Made by a program: the position numbers and the translations under genes
In this document: positions 21,301-28,894 of the stretch, in pieces
How positions within the stretch are numbered: position 1 is the first letter of the stretch
Layout: the number at the start of each line of letters is the position of its first letter
Notes under the pieces: model-generated
What the model was told of the DNA's origin: nothing
The model's database searches: none
The model's input: only the letters and a program-made list of their open reading frames with translations
Assembly (NCBI RefSeq): GCF_014879975.1
Contig: NZ_CP062500.1
Coordinates: forward strand, 3,224,001 to 3,288,000
Source of the DNA: Vibrio bathopelagicus
GTDB taxonomy: Bacteria; Pseudomonadota; Gammaproteobacteria; Enterobacterales; Vibrionaceae
DNA: 64,000 bases
Direction: 5' to 3'

Positions 21301-22077
21301 AGTGGAAACATCTACCGCATGTTTACCTGCTCGAGCTTCTAGCCCAAGGTGGTTCACTACAATTGGGGTTTCTTGTTCTAAGGTGAAACGGTTGAGGTCC
21401 AAACGCTCCAGTACAACCTGTAAAGGAATCCAGACTTCAGGCAGCTCGATCGCTGTTTTAGCGGTTGGTTCTGGCTCTACCTTTTCAGTTTGCGGTTCTT
21501 CTGTCGACTCAGCAAGCTTAACTTTGAGGTCATTGAACAAGGTTGGAGATACCGTCAGCTTTTCACCCTGCATGCTCAGAGCGGTTGAGAACAAGCTCCA
21601 TTCAATTTCATGCCCCAAGATATTCAGTTTGATATCAGACAAAGCAATACGGTTGATCACTATTGGTAGTGGTGTTTTCACCGATGTCACTGGCGGAGTC
21701 GGTTCTGTTTCTTCTGTAGAGGCAGGAGGCAATTCCGTAAATGCGAAGTCCAAACCTTGAATCGCTAAGCGGTCGACACACAACTTAGGGTCGAGTAAAC
21801 AGCGAGGATTAATAGCCAAGTTCAGCTTTTGAACCTTGGTGTCGATATGCAAGCTGTCATCTTTAAACCGAACATTATTAAGTGTAAAGCTTGGGAACAG
21901 AGCCCCTTTGGTGCTTTCCACTTTAAGTTGTGGCAGTGCTTTTTCAGCGCCCCATAGCACTGTGTTCAATCCTGGATTGGTGAACAAAACAAAACCGAGC
22001 AGGGCTATCAACAACAGCAAAATAGACGTCAACGAAATCGACGTCCATTTAATGCATTTGCCCATCACTTTGATCAT
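18319..22077 (-). CDS. tamB: Translocation and assembly module subunit TamB
   Basis: Very long inner-membrane-anchored periplasmic protein that works with TamA in outer-membrane protein assembly and, with YhdP/YdbH, in phospholipid transport to the outer membrane. The 1252-aa product has an N-terminal membrane segment (about residues 13-33), a long beta-rich region expected to form a hydrophobic groove, and the conserved C-terminal DUF490/TamB domain ending in MQDLYVEAVSGLDSAVDLLY and a terminal FEFE. Its ATG overlaps the tamA stop by four bases. Confidence 0.95.
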   Translation of the reverse strand: MIKVMGKCIKWTSISLTSILLLLIALLGFVLFTNPGLNTVLWGAEKALPQLKVESTKGALFPSFTLNNVRFKDDSLHIDTKVQKLNLAINPRCLLDPKLCVDRLAIQGLDFAFTELPPASTEETEPTPPVTSVKTPLPIVINRIALSDIKLNILGHEIEWSLFSTALSMQGEKLTVSPTLFNDLKVKLAESTEEPQTEKVEPEPTAKTAIELPEVWIPLQVVLERLDLNRFTLEQETPIVVNHLGLEARAGKHAVDVSTLELDMPQARANLAAKVELKGGYPLDLSLDALVKETDLAGQKLSLKAQGSVAKLHLDSQFSELIEAKLSGDIQPLEPTLPFDLLLEGGKAQWPLTGKSDYQAAIEKFKANGSLDGFNVQLKGEADGKEIPALTIDLQGKGTTEQIELERLKLNTLGGELNGVVKANWKKLVNWQADVTLKDIQPGLQWPEAEGNISGSIVTSGELTQAGGWAIELPKLDIEGILREYPLDIEGQLSASDRSASGEPKLRTSGLSLAHGVNSIKALGELDKQWDMGVEIFFPELAKSIPELKGRVIGSIQLSGPTKEPEVDLALNVDKVDWNNEATLESLSLNGSVVPLPLPEAQADLVLKAKNLTYQDQSVESIDLTVNGGEKKHTVTLDVISDIVSTSLAISGELIQKPSLIWDGSLDRVKITTQQGPWVLAQPVAIKADIDKQFADVQAHCWNQSGSSVCLDEDVRVGKSGEAKLAINQFDFEQIKAFVPKETQLQGLVNATAHAKWSEQGEPEVTVSVDMPKGQVVQQVGEPITLGWESVALNAQLKDNQLNADFKLDVSDNGDLSGTVSLPDILAEDKMVDAAIKLTTFHLDFLQPILGEYSLLKADLESDLKVKGSLMHPQVFGQFSVDGIQVKGDVTPVDIKDGRIDLDFDGYSAKLDANVETPDGHLDIEGSGDWQDLQAWHSNVRVFADELMVDIPPMVKVKVVPDMTIDVTPELAKITGDIALPWGRIVVEDLPPSAVGVSSDQVILNKDLEPESEDTIPFNVMTNINISIGDDFKLSAFGLEGELVGKLNVAQKDQGPFITGEVNIVNGTYQSFGQDLLIEEGKILMNGPPDQPYVAINAIRNPDNTQDDVTAGIRVTGPATEPTIEIYSDPAMPQANALSYILRGQDIDGESSGSMTTTLIGLSLAKSGKVVGEIGEAFGVQDLQLDTAGSGDDSQVTVSGYILPGLQVKYGVGIFNSLGEFTVRYRLMQDLYVEAVSGLDSAVDLLYQFEFE

Positions 22078-23786
22078 AATTCTGGCCCTAAACTAAAGTG
22101 CAATTGGAACTCATCGCCTTTCTTCGCATCTAGACCCCAAGCAAAATCTAAACTCACAGGACCGACAGGCGACGCCCAACGAACCCCGACACCGGTACCG
22201 TGTTTCCATTCAGGTTTGTCATTGAATGCATCACCAATATCGTAAAAAGCCGCACCCCACCAATTGCCAACCAAGCGGTATTGGTATTCAAACGAGCTGG
22301 TTGCAATGAATTTTGCACCCGTTAATGCACCACTTTCATCACGAGGAGATATAGATTCATAACCATAACCACGGATACTGTTGTCACCACCGGCAAAGAA
22401 CCTCAGCGAGGGGGACAGCTTCTCAAATTCATCGGCAAAGTTTCCGCCAAACTGAAGTCGAGTTAAGCCGCGGTGATTATTACCGATGCTGCGAATCCAT
22501 GCCGTTTGCCCTTGGAAACGCACCAACTTGGTTTCCGACAGTAAGGTGTCGTCAGCTGCTTCAACCATGATGGTTTGCTTGTCGCCCCACATTGGCATCG
22601 AACCACCACGAGTTCGAGTTCGTGAGAAAGAGATACCCGGCAACACGAATTGCGCTAAGTCATCTTGCAAACCTTGTTCATAGTTTTCGATCAAGTATCG
22701 AATAAACACCGTACGTTGCCAGCCATTATCCAGACGCCAATATCTTTCTAAGGCTAAGTTTGATTCCAAACTTTTGGTATCACGGTTATCTAAGTTCTTC
22801 ATGCCGTACTTGATTTGATAGTAGTCATTAAGTACGTCATCTAACGGAATCTTATAAGTAGCAGTAATCGTCTGCTCCGGCTTAGAAATCGATAGGCTGC
22901 TATTGAAGCTATGGCCTCGGTCGTTAACCCAAGGCTTCTTCCATTTAAGGGTGCCTTTTACCCCAAGATCGGTTGAAACACCGATACCAGTTTCAATTTG
23001 ATTACGCGCTTGCGGTGCAAGGCTGACCTTCATCGGAATTTCTCGGCCTTCGCCGAGTTGGCTTAAATCAGGTTCAACAAATACAGAAGAGAACCAATCC
23101 GTATTGGACAAGTTTTGGTTGTACTCACCGACTTTGGTAATCGAATAAGGTTCGCCATCCTCAAATGGTTTGAGTGATTGCACCTTGTCATCTCTGATTT
23201 GACTGCCAGTAACCTGAGTCGTGCCAAAATGATAGCGAATACCACTGTTGTAATGAAGACGAACGTAAGCACGGTTTAATTCCGGGGCAACCTCTAACTT
23301 GCTGACGTCATACGCACCATCAAAATAGCCTTTCGCTAATCCAAGGTTACGCATCGACGATTTCAAAGAGTCGTAACTACCATGATTGAGAACCGAACCT
23401 TTAGAAAGTTTGCTCTTAGCGATTAAAGCCAAAAAGTCAGGATCATCTTTTGCTTCGCCGCTAAGCACGATATCAGATGTATAAATAAGAACAGGTTCGC
23501 CCGGCTCAACAGAAACAATGAGCTCAGAATCATCTTCAGAGTGAGAGAATTTGATTGTAGGTTGGTAGTAACCCAACGCATTGAGGGCTTCTTTGATCAT
23601 CGATTCCAAACGAGATTGGAACCTTAGTGAAATCGCATACTCTTCTTCAGGAATGGCACTTAGATAAGCATCAACATTGTCCTCAAGCGCTCCATCAAGC
23701 CCTTTAATCTCAAGGGATACGTCGGCATAAGCAAGCGTCGATGACAGTAGAGTGCCAATCAGAACTGGTAAAGTTTTTCTTATCAT
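22074..23786 (-). CDS. tamA: Translocation and assembly module outer-membrane protein TamA
   Basis: Omp85-family outer-membrane protein that pairs with TamB. The 570-aa product has a signal peptide (cleavage after about TLAYA, residue 21), three POTRA-like domains over roughly residues 22-260, and a C-terminal 16-strand barrel with the conserved FFAGGDNSIRGYGYE (the substrate-loop RGY motif) and WASPVGPVSLDFAWGL. It overlaps tamB by four bases. It is divergent from msrA with a 196-base spacer. Confidence 0.95.
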   Translation of the reverse strand: MIRKTLPVLIGTLLSSTLAYADVSLEIKGLDGALEDNVDAYLSAIPEEEYAISLRFQSRLESMIKEALNALGYYQPTIKFSHSEDDSELIVSVEPGEPVLIYTSDIVLSGEAKDDPDFLALIAKSKLSKGSVLNHGSYDSLKSSMRNLGLAKGYFDGAYDVSKLEVAPELNRAYVRLHYNSGIRYHFGTTQVTGSQIRDDKVQSLKPFEDGEPYSITKVGEYNQNLSNTDWFSSVFVEPDLSQLGEGREIPMKVSLAPQARNQIETGIGVSTDLGVKGTLKWKKPWVNDRGHSFNSSLSISKPEQTITATYKIPLDDVLNDYYQIKYGMKNLDNRDTKSLESNLALERYWRLDNGWQRTVFIRYLIENYEQGLQDDLAQFVLPGISFSRTRTRGGSMPMWGDKQTIMVEAADDTLLSETKLVRFQGQTAWIRSIGNNHRGLTRLQFGGNFADEFEKLSPSLRFFAGGDNSIRGYGYESISPRDESGALTGAKFIATSSFEYQYRLVGNWWGAAFYDIGDAFNDKPEWKHGTGVGVRWASPVGPVSLDFAWGLDAKKGDEFQLHFSLGPEL

Positions 23787-23906
23787 GTTTAATTGGTTGA
23801 AGAAGTTATCAATACGTTAATAAGTGAAAAGAAATAATACCGCTAAAAAGGCATTGAGTCTGTAACAAATCTGGTAATAACACGGTCTAATTTAAAGACT
23901 TAGTCA

Positions 23907-23927
23907 ATATTAACCAACCGTTAATAT
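23907..23927. promoter_or_regulatory. Palindrome in the tamA-msrA divergent spacer
   Basis: ATATTAA and TTAATAT form a perfect 7-bp dyad around CCAACCG, about 120 bases from the tamA start and 56 from the msrA start. It could be a regulator site for either gene; no known consensus is recognised, and AT-rich dyads of this size can arise by chance. Confidence 0.3.
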
Positions 23928-23982
23928 GAACCTACAGTTAAATTAAACCAACGCGGTAAACGTATGCGAAAAGGAATATAAC

Positions 23983-24612
23983 ATGCTAAACAAACAACAA
24001 CTGGTTTCCGCAACAACCGCTTTACCGGGAAATGCGAACCCAATTCAAATCACTGAGCGCCATTTCGTTAATCAAACGGATCTACTTGACCCGCCTACGG
24101 GGTCTCAACAAGAAGTTCTGCTCGGTATGGGGTGTTTCTGGGGAGCTGAACGTCTGTTCTGGCAATTAGAGGGCGTTATCTCTACCTCAGTTGGTTACGC
24201 AGGTGGGTACACAGTAAACCCGACCTATGAACAAGTATGCTCAGGACAAACAGGTCATACTGAAGTAGTTCGTGTTGTTTTTGATAGCGAGCAAACCTCA
24301 TTAGCAACGTTGCTTGAAACCTTCTGGGAAAGTCACGATCCCACTCAAGGTATGCGCCAAGGTAATGATTTAGGCACTCAATATCGCTCCGCTATCTACA
24401 CTTTCAGTGAGCAGCAACAATTGATTGCGGAACAATCTAAGCAAGAATACCAACGAGCGGTCACTGAATCATTAGGCAACGAGATCACGACGGAAGTTCT
24501 GCCAGCAGGAAAGTATTTTTTTGCGGAGACGTACCACCAGCAATATCTAGCAAAAAATCCTAATGGCTACTGTGGTTTGGGCGGAACCGGTGTGTGCTTC
24601 CCTCCACAATAA
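23983..24612 (+). CDS. msrA: Peptide methionine sulfoxide reductase A
   Basis: Reduces methionine S-sulfoxide in proteins and restores oxidised targets. The 209-aa protein has the catalytic cysteine at residue 51 in [13 protein letters not shown] and the resolving cysteines 197 and 205 near the C-terminus ([15 protein letters not shown]), the enterobacterial-type arrangement. The motif [16 protein letters not shown] is typical. AAAAGGAA precedes the ATG. A terminator follows, so it is monocistronic. Confidence 0.96.
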   Translation: MLNKQQLVSATTALPGNANPIQITERHFVNQTDLLDPPTGSQQEVLLGMGCFWGAERLFWQLEGVISTSVGYAGGYTVNPTYEQVCSGQTGHTEVVRVVFDSEQTSLATLLETFWESHDPTQGMRQGNDLGTQYRSAIYTFSEQQQLIAEQSKQEYQRAVTESLGNEITTEVLPAGKYFFAETYHQQYLAKNPNGYCGLGGTGVCFPPQ

Positions 24613-24647
24613 ACGGTGCTAGGACGCAAACTAAAACGACATCCATT

Positions 24648-24678
24648 AAAAAAGGGCTTCCATTAAGAAGCCTTTTTT
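24648..24678 (+). terminator. Terminator after msrA
   Basis: The stem GGCTTC/GAAGCC is extended by A-run/T-run pairing (24648-24660 with 24667-24678) around a CATTAA loop. It lies between msrA (+) and the converging ytfK (-) and is symmetric enough to act on both. Confidence 0.88.
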
Positions 24679-24720
24679 CATTGTTATCTATTTCGAATGA
24701 GACAAATCGATAAGTGTCAG

Positions 24721-24921
24721 TTACACCGGCAGCGCAGCAATCGTGCCGTTAACTTCTTTAAAAATGGTGAGCTTTTGTTTGTCAGAAACTTCAGGGAGAA
24801 GCACTTTGCCTTGGTCGAAGCGAAACTCTCCGATACCTTCAATAGCAAACTGGCCTTTGAACAGGACTTTAACGAAACGCGCCACTTGATGTGGACGGTA
24901 AGTAGAAAATTTTCTTAACAT
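24721..24921 (-). CDS. ytfK: YtfK family protein (DUF1107)
   Basis: The 66-aa product aligns well with E. coli YtfK: RPHQVARFVKVLFKGQF matches the family's YNPLQVAKYVKILFRGR, followed by FDQGKVLLP and EVN. In E. coli YtfK stimulates SpoT-dependent (p)ppGpp accumulation during phosphate and fatty-acid starvation; the same role here is an inference from homology. It neighbours msrA and the ytfJ homologue, echoing the E. coli msrA-ytf region. Ribosome site GGTTG is weak. Confidence 0.88.
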   Translation of the reverse strand: MLRKFSTYRPHQVARFVKVLFKGQFAIEGIGEFRFDQGKVLLPEVSDKQKLTIFKEVNGTIAALPV

Positions 24922-24992
24922 AATACAACCTCAATTCCATTTGAGTACTACAGTTACCTGCCTGAACATCGCCTTGTTAAAAGCACATATAA

Positions 24993-25011
24993 TTGCTAAA
25001 TCCTTTAGCAA
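24993..25011. other. Small perfect hairpin in the ytfK-ytfJ spacer
   Basis: TTGCTAAA and TTTAGCAA pair over 8 bp with a three-base loop (TCC). It lies 72 bases upstream of ytfK and about 160 upstream of ytfJ. It lacks a T-run; role unknown. Confidence 0.3.
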
Positions 25012-25173
25012 ACAGCAAGATAATCTATTGTTCATCTCGATATTGATGCATTATACCTTTTGGTAACAAGCCTGCAACTTGTTTCTACATCGTACGATAA
25101 AAAAGTTAAAGAGGCATTTTTCAAATTTCATATTATACTTCCAGTGCAAACCAATAAGCGGAACAAAAATATA

Positions 25174-25725
25174 ATGAAAAACAAAACTCTACTGGCTTTT
25201 TTAGCCGCAGCCTCTCCACTCTTCGCCAATGCTCACAACCTATCTGTAGGTGCAACTCTGCCTGCTGTCGATGTTAGCAGCTATGGTGAAATCGTACTAA
25301 ACGACGGAAATACCGGATATCAAGCTTGGGCAACCAACAATCTCCTAGGTAAAGTTCGTGTCGTTCAAGCTATCGCTGGCCGTAGCAGCTCTAAAGAGCT
25401 CAACGCACCACTGATGGCAGCCATTACAGCATCGAAGTTCTCAGAAGACAGCTACCAAACCACCACCATCATCAACCAAGATGATGCTATCTGGGGTACA
25501 GGTTCTTTTGTGAAATCGTCTGCCGAAAGCAGTAAAGAAGAATTTCCATGGTCTTCTATGGTGCTAGATGAAGACGGAGCCGTCGCGTCATCATGGGCTT
25601 TAGCAGAAGAAAGCTCAGCGATTATCGTTCAAGACAAGCAAGGTAAAATATTGTTTGTTAAAGAAGGCGCTCTCAACGAATCAGAAGTCACGCAAGTTAT
25701 TGAATTGATTAAAGCGAGCCTTTAA
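25174..25725 (+). CDS. ytfJ: YtfJ family protein
   Basis: Predicted periplasmic protein of the YtfJ family, which has a thioredoxin-like fold but unknown function. I start it at the ATG at 25174 (183 aa) because it opens a clear signal peptide (cleavage after ANAH or ANA, about residue 19-20); the longer frame from 25060 has no support. The motif SVGATLPAVDVSSYGEI and the C-terminal GKILFVKEGALNESEV agree with the family. There is no CxxC, so a redox role is unlikely. Confidence 0.85.
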   Translation: MKNKTLLAFLAAASPLFANAHNLSVGATLPAVDVSSYGEIVLNDGNTGYQAWATNNLLGKVRVVQAIAGRSSSKELNAPLMAAITASKFSEDSYQTTTIINQDDAIWGTGSFVKSSAESSKEEFPWSSMVLDEDGAVASSWALAEESSAIIVQDKQGKILFVKEGALNESEVTQVIELIKASL

Positions 25726-25751
25726 TCAGATAATCGCGTCTTTTTCGAGAC

Positions 25752-25780
25752 CTGACCGAAGGATATTGTTATATTATAAC
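25752..25780 (+). promoter_or_regulatory. Promoter of the zinc operon, overlapped by the Zur-type site
   Basis: A -35-like CTGACC (25752-25757) and a -10-like TATAAC (25775-25780) are spaced by 17 bases. The -10 element lies in the right half of the Zur-type palindrome at 25767-25781, so a bound repressor would block polymerase. Expected transcription start is near 25787. Confidence 0.6.
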
Positions 25781-25795
25781 AGTATCCTTTTTTAA
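25759..25795 (+). promoter_or_regulatory. Zur-type operator, also shaped like an intrinsic terminator for ytfJ
   Basis: The core TGTTATA-T-TATAACA (25767-25781) is a perfect dyad and matches the gamma-proteobacterial Zur consensus half-site TGTTATA. Pairing extends to 31 bases (25759-25789) with a single G-T wobble and is followed by a T-run (to 25792). The same DNA can therefore be the zinc operator of the downstream operon and the hairpin that ends ytfJ transcription. Confidence 0.82.
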
Positions 25796-25815
25796 TTCTG
25801 TGGTTAATCATCCTC

Positions 25816-26106
25816 ATGTGGCAAAACACACCTAACAATGTGAAACGCAAAACAGGCTTCTTGCTTGGGCTGATGCTCATGTTAAGCGTGTTAGCTGCAA
25901 CACATATGGTGGATGTTGCCCCCGATCACCACACTTCGCATCATTGTGAGCTGTTTTCGATAAATCAGTTCATTACTGCGCACTCACTTCCACAGGTTCC
26001 AGAGTTCCATTCAGAATTTACTGCCACGATTACAGAGTCTGTAATTTCGTTACAGCGCCTGTATTTCGCTTATTTGGCACGTTCACCTCCTGTAAATATC
26101 GCTTAA
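25816..26106 (+). CDS. DUF2607 family protein, first gene of the zinc operon
   Basis: Ninety-six residues with an N-terminal hydrophobic segment (about residues 14-31) followed by a His-rich stretch (APDHHTSHHCELF) that could bind metal. It resembles the DUF2607 proteins that precede zrgA in vibrios. It is the first gene after the Zur-type promoter, with a predicted leader of about 29 bases and no clear Shine-Dalgarno site, so a downstream start such as Met20 cannot be excluded. The product is probably membrane-associated or exported. Its precise role in zinc uptake is unknown. Confidence 0.75.
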   Translation: MWQNTPNNVKRKTGFLLGLMLMLSVLAATHMVDVAPDHHTSHHCELFSINQFITAHSLPQVPEFHSEFTATITESVISLQRLYFAYLARSPPVNIA

Positions 26107-26147
26107 TTACCACTACTTTTTAATTAACCTTTATTCAGGAAAAAAAC

Positions 26148-26768
26148 ATGAAACCTACTATTTTAGCCGTTGTTATCGGCATGACTGTCTCAACGAATGT
26201 TCTAGCTAACGAAGAATTCCGCTCTCACGAAGCACACGTGCACGGTAAAGTTGAAGTGAACATCGCTCAAGATGGACAAGAGCTGCTTGTTGAAGTAACT
26301 GCGCCTGGTGCCGATGTGGTTGGCTTTGAGCATGCTCCAGAAACTGCCGAGCAAAAGAAAGTATTTGAACAAGCTATCGCGCAACTGAACAAGCCAGAAG
26401 AACTATTTAGTTTCAACAATGCAAGCTGTACGCTGAAGTTCAAATCAGTGACGAACACCCTAGAAGACGATCATGATGACCATGAAGGCCATGACCACGC
26501 GGAACACGATCATGACGGCCACGAAGGCCATGACCACGCGGAACACGATCATGATGACCACGAAGGCCATGACCATTCAGAAGGTGGCCACGGTGAGTTC
26601 ACGGTTGAGTATCATTACCAATGTTCAGACATTGCGAAGCTAGATACGGTGAACACTCAATGGTTCTCTAAGTTCAGTAACACAAAATCAATGACGGTGA
26701 ACCTGCTAACTGACAGCGCTCAAATTCAAGAAGTGCTTAACGCCGATCGTGTTAGTTTTCGATTCTAA
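26148..26768 (+). CDS. zrgA: Zinc uptake protein ZrgA (DUF2796)
   Basis: Periplasmic zinc-binding protein of the Vibrio Zrg zinc-acquisition system. The 206-aa product has a signal peptide (cleavage after NVLA, about residue 20), HEAHVHGKVEVNIAQDGQEL typical of DUF2796, and a His/Asp-rich loop around residues 107-150 built of three 13-residue repeats (H-D-H-D-x-H-E-G-H-D-H-x-E). The loop should capture several Zn2+ ions. AGGAAAAAA precedes the ATG. It follows the DUF2607 gene by 41 bases and precedes an ABC ATPase and permease. Confidence 0.9.
   Translation: MKPTILAVVIGMTVSTNVLANEEFRSHEAHVHGKVEVNIAQDGQELLVEVTAPGADVVGFEHAPETAEQKKVFEQAIAQLNKPEELFSFNNASCTLKFKSVTNTLEDDHDDHEGHDHAEHDHDGHEGHDHAEHDHDDHEGHDHSEGGHGEFTVEYHYQCSDIAKLDTVNTQWFSKFSNTKSMTVNLLTDSAQIQEVLNADRVSFRF
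26466..26582 (+). repeat. 39-bp in-frame tandem repeat encoding the His-rich loop of ZrgA
   Basis: Three units of 39 bp (13 codons) follow one another; the shared string AAGGCCATGACCA starts at 26485, 26524 and 26563. The first two junctions are nearly identical over about 30 bases. Being a multiple of three, the array can gain or lose units without a frameshift. Confidence 0.88.
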
Positions 26769-26799
26769 TCAGTATTAGATTGAATTAAACGTAGATAAG

Positions 26800-26829
26800 C
26801 AGCCAAGTAAGTATTCACTTACTTGGCTG
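26800..26829 (+). other. Strong hairpin between zrgA and the ABC genes
   Basis: CAGCCAAGTAAGT and ACTTACTTGGCTG form a perfect 13-bp stem with an ATTC loop. The following bases (TACAAATCGG) lack a T-run. It may protect the 3' end of a processed zrgA message or cause partial termination, giving more binding protein than transporter. Confidence 0.6.
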
Positions 26830-26907
26830 TACAAATCGGTGTGCTCTGGGAATTTATTATTCTAATAACGGTCCAGTAAATACACCGCTTTAATTATTGG
26901 AGCTAAT

Positions 26908-27624
26908 ATGTCTTCTGACAGTTCATCACTTGTCGTCAAACTTGAAAATATCAGCTTTCGTTGGAAGCCTGAGCTATCCCCAACTCTAGAGATTCCTTCA
27001 CTGCACATCCAAACCCAAGAGCACCTTTTCATTAAAGGTCCCAGTGGTTGCGGAAAATCGACATTATTAGGGCTGCTGACCGGAATTAACCAAGCAGATC
27101 AAGGTGAAGTCTCTATCTTAGGCCAAGACCTCACTCAGCTAACTCCTCGTCAAAGAGACAAATTCAGAGCCGATCATATTGGTTATATATTCCAACAATT
27201 TAACCTGCTTCCTTACCTGTCTGTGATCGACAACGTGACGCTTCCTTGTCAGTTCTCAGCAATTCGCAAGCAACAAGTCACTAAGAGTCAGAACAACCTG
27301 CAAGCCACCGCACAAGATTTATTGTTACGACTAAAACTGCCTCAGGCTCTAATGGATAAACCCGTTACTGAGTTGAGTATTGGCCAACAACAACGTGTCG
27401 CGGCAGCTCGTGCTTTAATCGGCCAACCAAAGATCATCATTGCTGATGAACCGACATCCGCTTTAGATCATGACAACCGAGAAGCTTTTATCGAACTGTT
27501 GTTAGAACAAGCCAATCAAGCGGGTTCTACTCTGATCTTTGTTAGTCATGATCCAACATTAGAAAAACTGTTCACTCGAACCATAGATTTAAAAACCGTT
27601 AACCAAGCTAAGGTTGTCGTATGA
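26908..27624 (+). CDS. ABC transporter ATP-binding protein of the zinc operon
   Basis: LolD/MacB-type ATPase of 238 aa. It shows Walker A GPSGCGKST, Q-loop FQQFNLLPYLSV, a signature reading LSIGQQQRVAAARAL, and Walker B IIIADEPTSALD. It pairs with the MacB/FtsX-like permease that overlaps its 3' end by four bases. These ATPases normally drive mechanotransmission or export from the membrane rather than classical import, so its part in zinc acquisition through ZrgA is mechanistically open. A GGAG ribosome site precedes the ATG. It is one of the zrgB-E genes; I do not assign the letter. Confidence 0.9.
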   Translation: MSSDSSSLVVKLENISFRWKPELSPTLEIPSLHIQTQEHLFIKGPSGCGKSTLLGLLTGINQADQGEVSILGQDLTQLTPRQRDKFRADHIGYIFQQFNLLPYLSVIDNVTLPCQFSAIRKQQVTKSQNNLQATAQDLLLRLKLPQALMDKPVTELSIGQQQRVAAARALIGQPKIIIADEPTSALDHDNREAFIELLLEQANQAGSTLIFVSHDPTLEKLFTRTIDLKTVNQAKVVV

Positions 27625-28880
27625 AAGTAATTACTCACTTAGCCTTAAAAAGCGTACTCAACCGTAAAGCCACCGCTATTCTGACCATTCTCACTGTAGC
27701 AGTGTCCGTCATTCTCTTACTCGGTGTTGAACGCGTTAGAACCGAAGCCAAGAGCAGCTTTGCTAATACGATTTCGGGTACTGACCTTATCGTCGGAGGT
27801 CGCTCTGGTCAGGTAAACCTGCTGCTTTATTCTGTATTCAGAATCGGTAATGCAACCAATAACATCGACTGGAAAAGCTACCAAGAATTTAGCCAACATA
27901 AAGCGGTAAAGTGGGCGATACCCATCTCACTGGGTGATTCACATAAAGGCTTCCGTGTCATGGGCACAAACCATAGCTACTTTGAAAATTATCGCTATGG
28001 GAGTAAGCAACCACTTACTTTCCAACAAGGAAAAGAATTCAATCAGCTATTTGATGTGGTGATTGGTGCTGATGTCGCGAAGAAGTTAGATTACAAGATT
28101 GGTGATCACATCATTCTGGCGCACGGTATCAGTGATGTAGCCTTCAGTCGCCACGACAACCTGCCCTTCACGATTGTGGGAATACTCGCGCCAACGGGAA
28201 CACCGGTAGATAAAACCGTGCATGTTTCGCTAGAGGCAATTGAAGCTATTCACGTAGGCTGGGAATCGGGTGCTAACTTAGGCCACACGCCGGATGCTGA
28301 AACGCTCAAGAGCTACGACTTCCAACCTAAACAGATTACCGCGATGATGGTTGGGCTTAACTCGAAAATCCAAACCTTCGCACTGCAACGAGAGATCAAT
28401 AACTACCGCCAAGAGCCGTTGAGCGCCATTATGCCGGGCATTGCTCTGCATGAATTGTGGGGAATGATGGCCGTAGCAGAACAGGCGCTATTAATTGTAT
28501 CAGGGTTTGTTGTAATCGCAGGACTGTTAGGGATGTTGAGTAGTCTACTCACTAGCTTGCAAGAAAGGCGTCGAGAGATGGCCATTCTGCGCGCGATGGG
28601 AGCAAGGCCTCGCCATGTATTTGGTTTGCTAATTAGTGAAGCCAGTGCACTGACCTTCCTCGGTATCACACTGGGTGTTGCAGTCTTGTTTGCCCTGATC
28701 GCAGTAGTTGCTCCTATTGTGCAACAAAGTTATGGTATCAACATATCGATATCCGCAATCACACCTCATGAGTGGAAACTGCTTATGTTGGTGCAAGTTG
28801 CCGGAATCATTATCGGCTTTATTCCCGCTTTCAGAGCTTACCGTCAGTCATTGTCTGATGGCATGACTATTCGAATCTAA
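27621..28880 (+). CDS. MacB/FtsX-type ABC permease of the zinc operon
   Basis: The 419-aa protein has an N-terminal membrane segment (about residues 15-37), a large periplasmic domain (about 40-275) and three C-terminal membrane segments, the four-helix layout of the MacB/LolCE/FtsX family. The cytoplasmic motif RRREMAILRAMGARPRHVF is diagnostic. It starts inside the last codons of the ATPase gene (ATGA overlap). The substrate is unknown from sequence; the operon suggests a role in zinc supply, perhaps handling a zinc-loaded protein or chelator. Confidence 0.9.
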   Translation: MKVITHLALKSVLNRKATAILTILTVAVSVILLLGVERVRTEAKSSFANTISGTDLIVGGRSGQVNLLLYSVFRIGNATNNIDWKSYQEFSQHKAVKWAIPISLGDSHKGFRVMGTNHSYFENYRYGSKQPLTFQQGKEFNQLFDVVIGADVAKKLDYKIGDHIILAHGISDVAFSRHDNLPFTIVGILAPTGTPVDKTVHVSLEAIEAIHVGWESGANLGHTPDAETLKSYDFQPKQITAMMVGLNSKIQTFALQREINNYRQEPLSAIMPGIALHELWGMMAVAEQALLIVSGFVVIAGLLGMLSSLLTSLQERRREMAILRAMGARPRHVFGLLISEASALTFLGITLGVAVLFALIAVVAPIVQQSYGINISISAITPHEWKLLMLVQVAGIIIGFIPAFRAYRQSLSDGMTIRI

Positions 28881-28894
28881 AATAGGAACCTACG

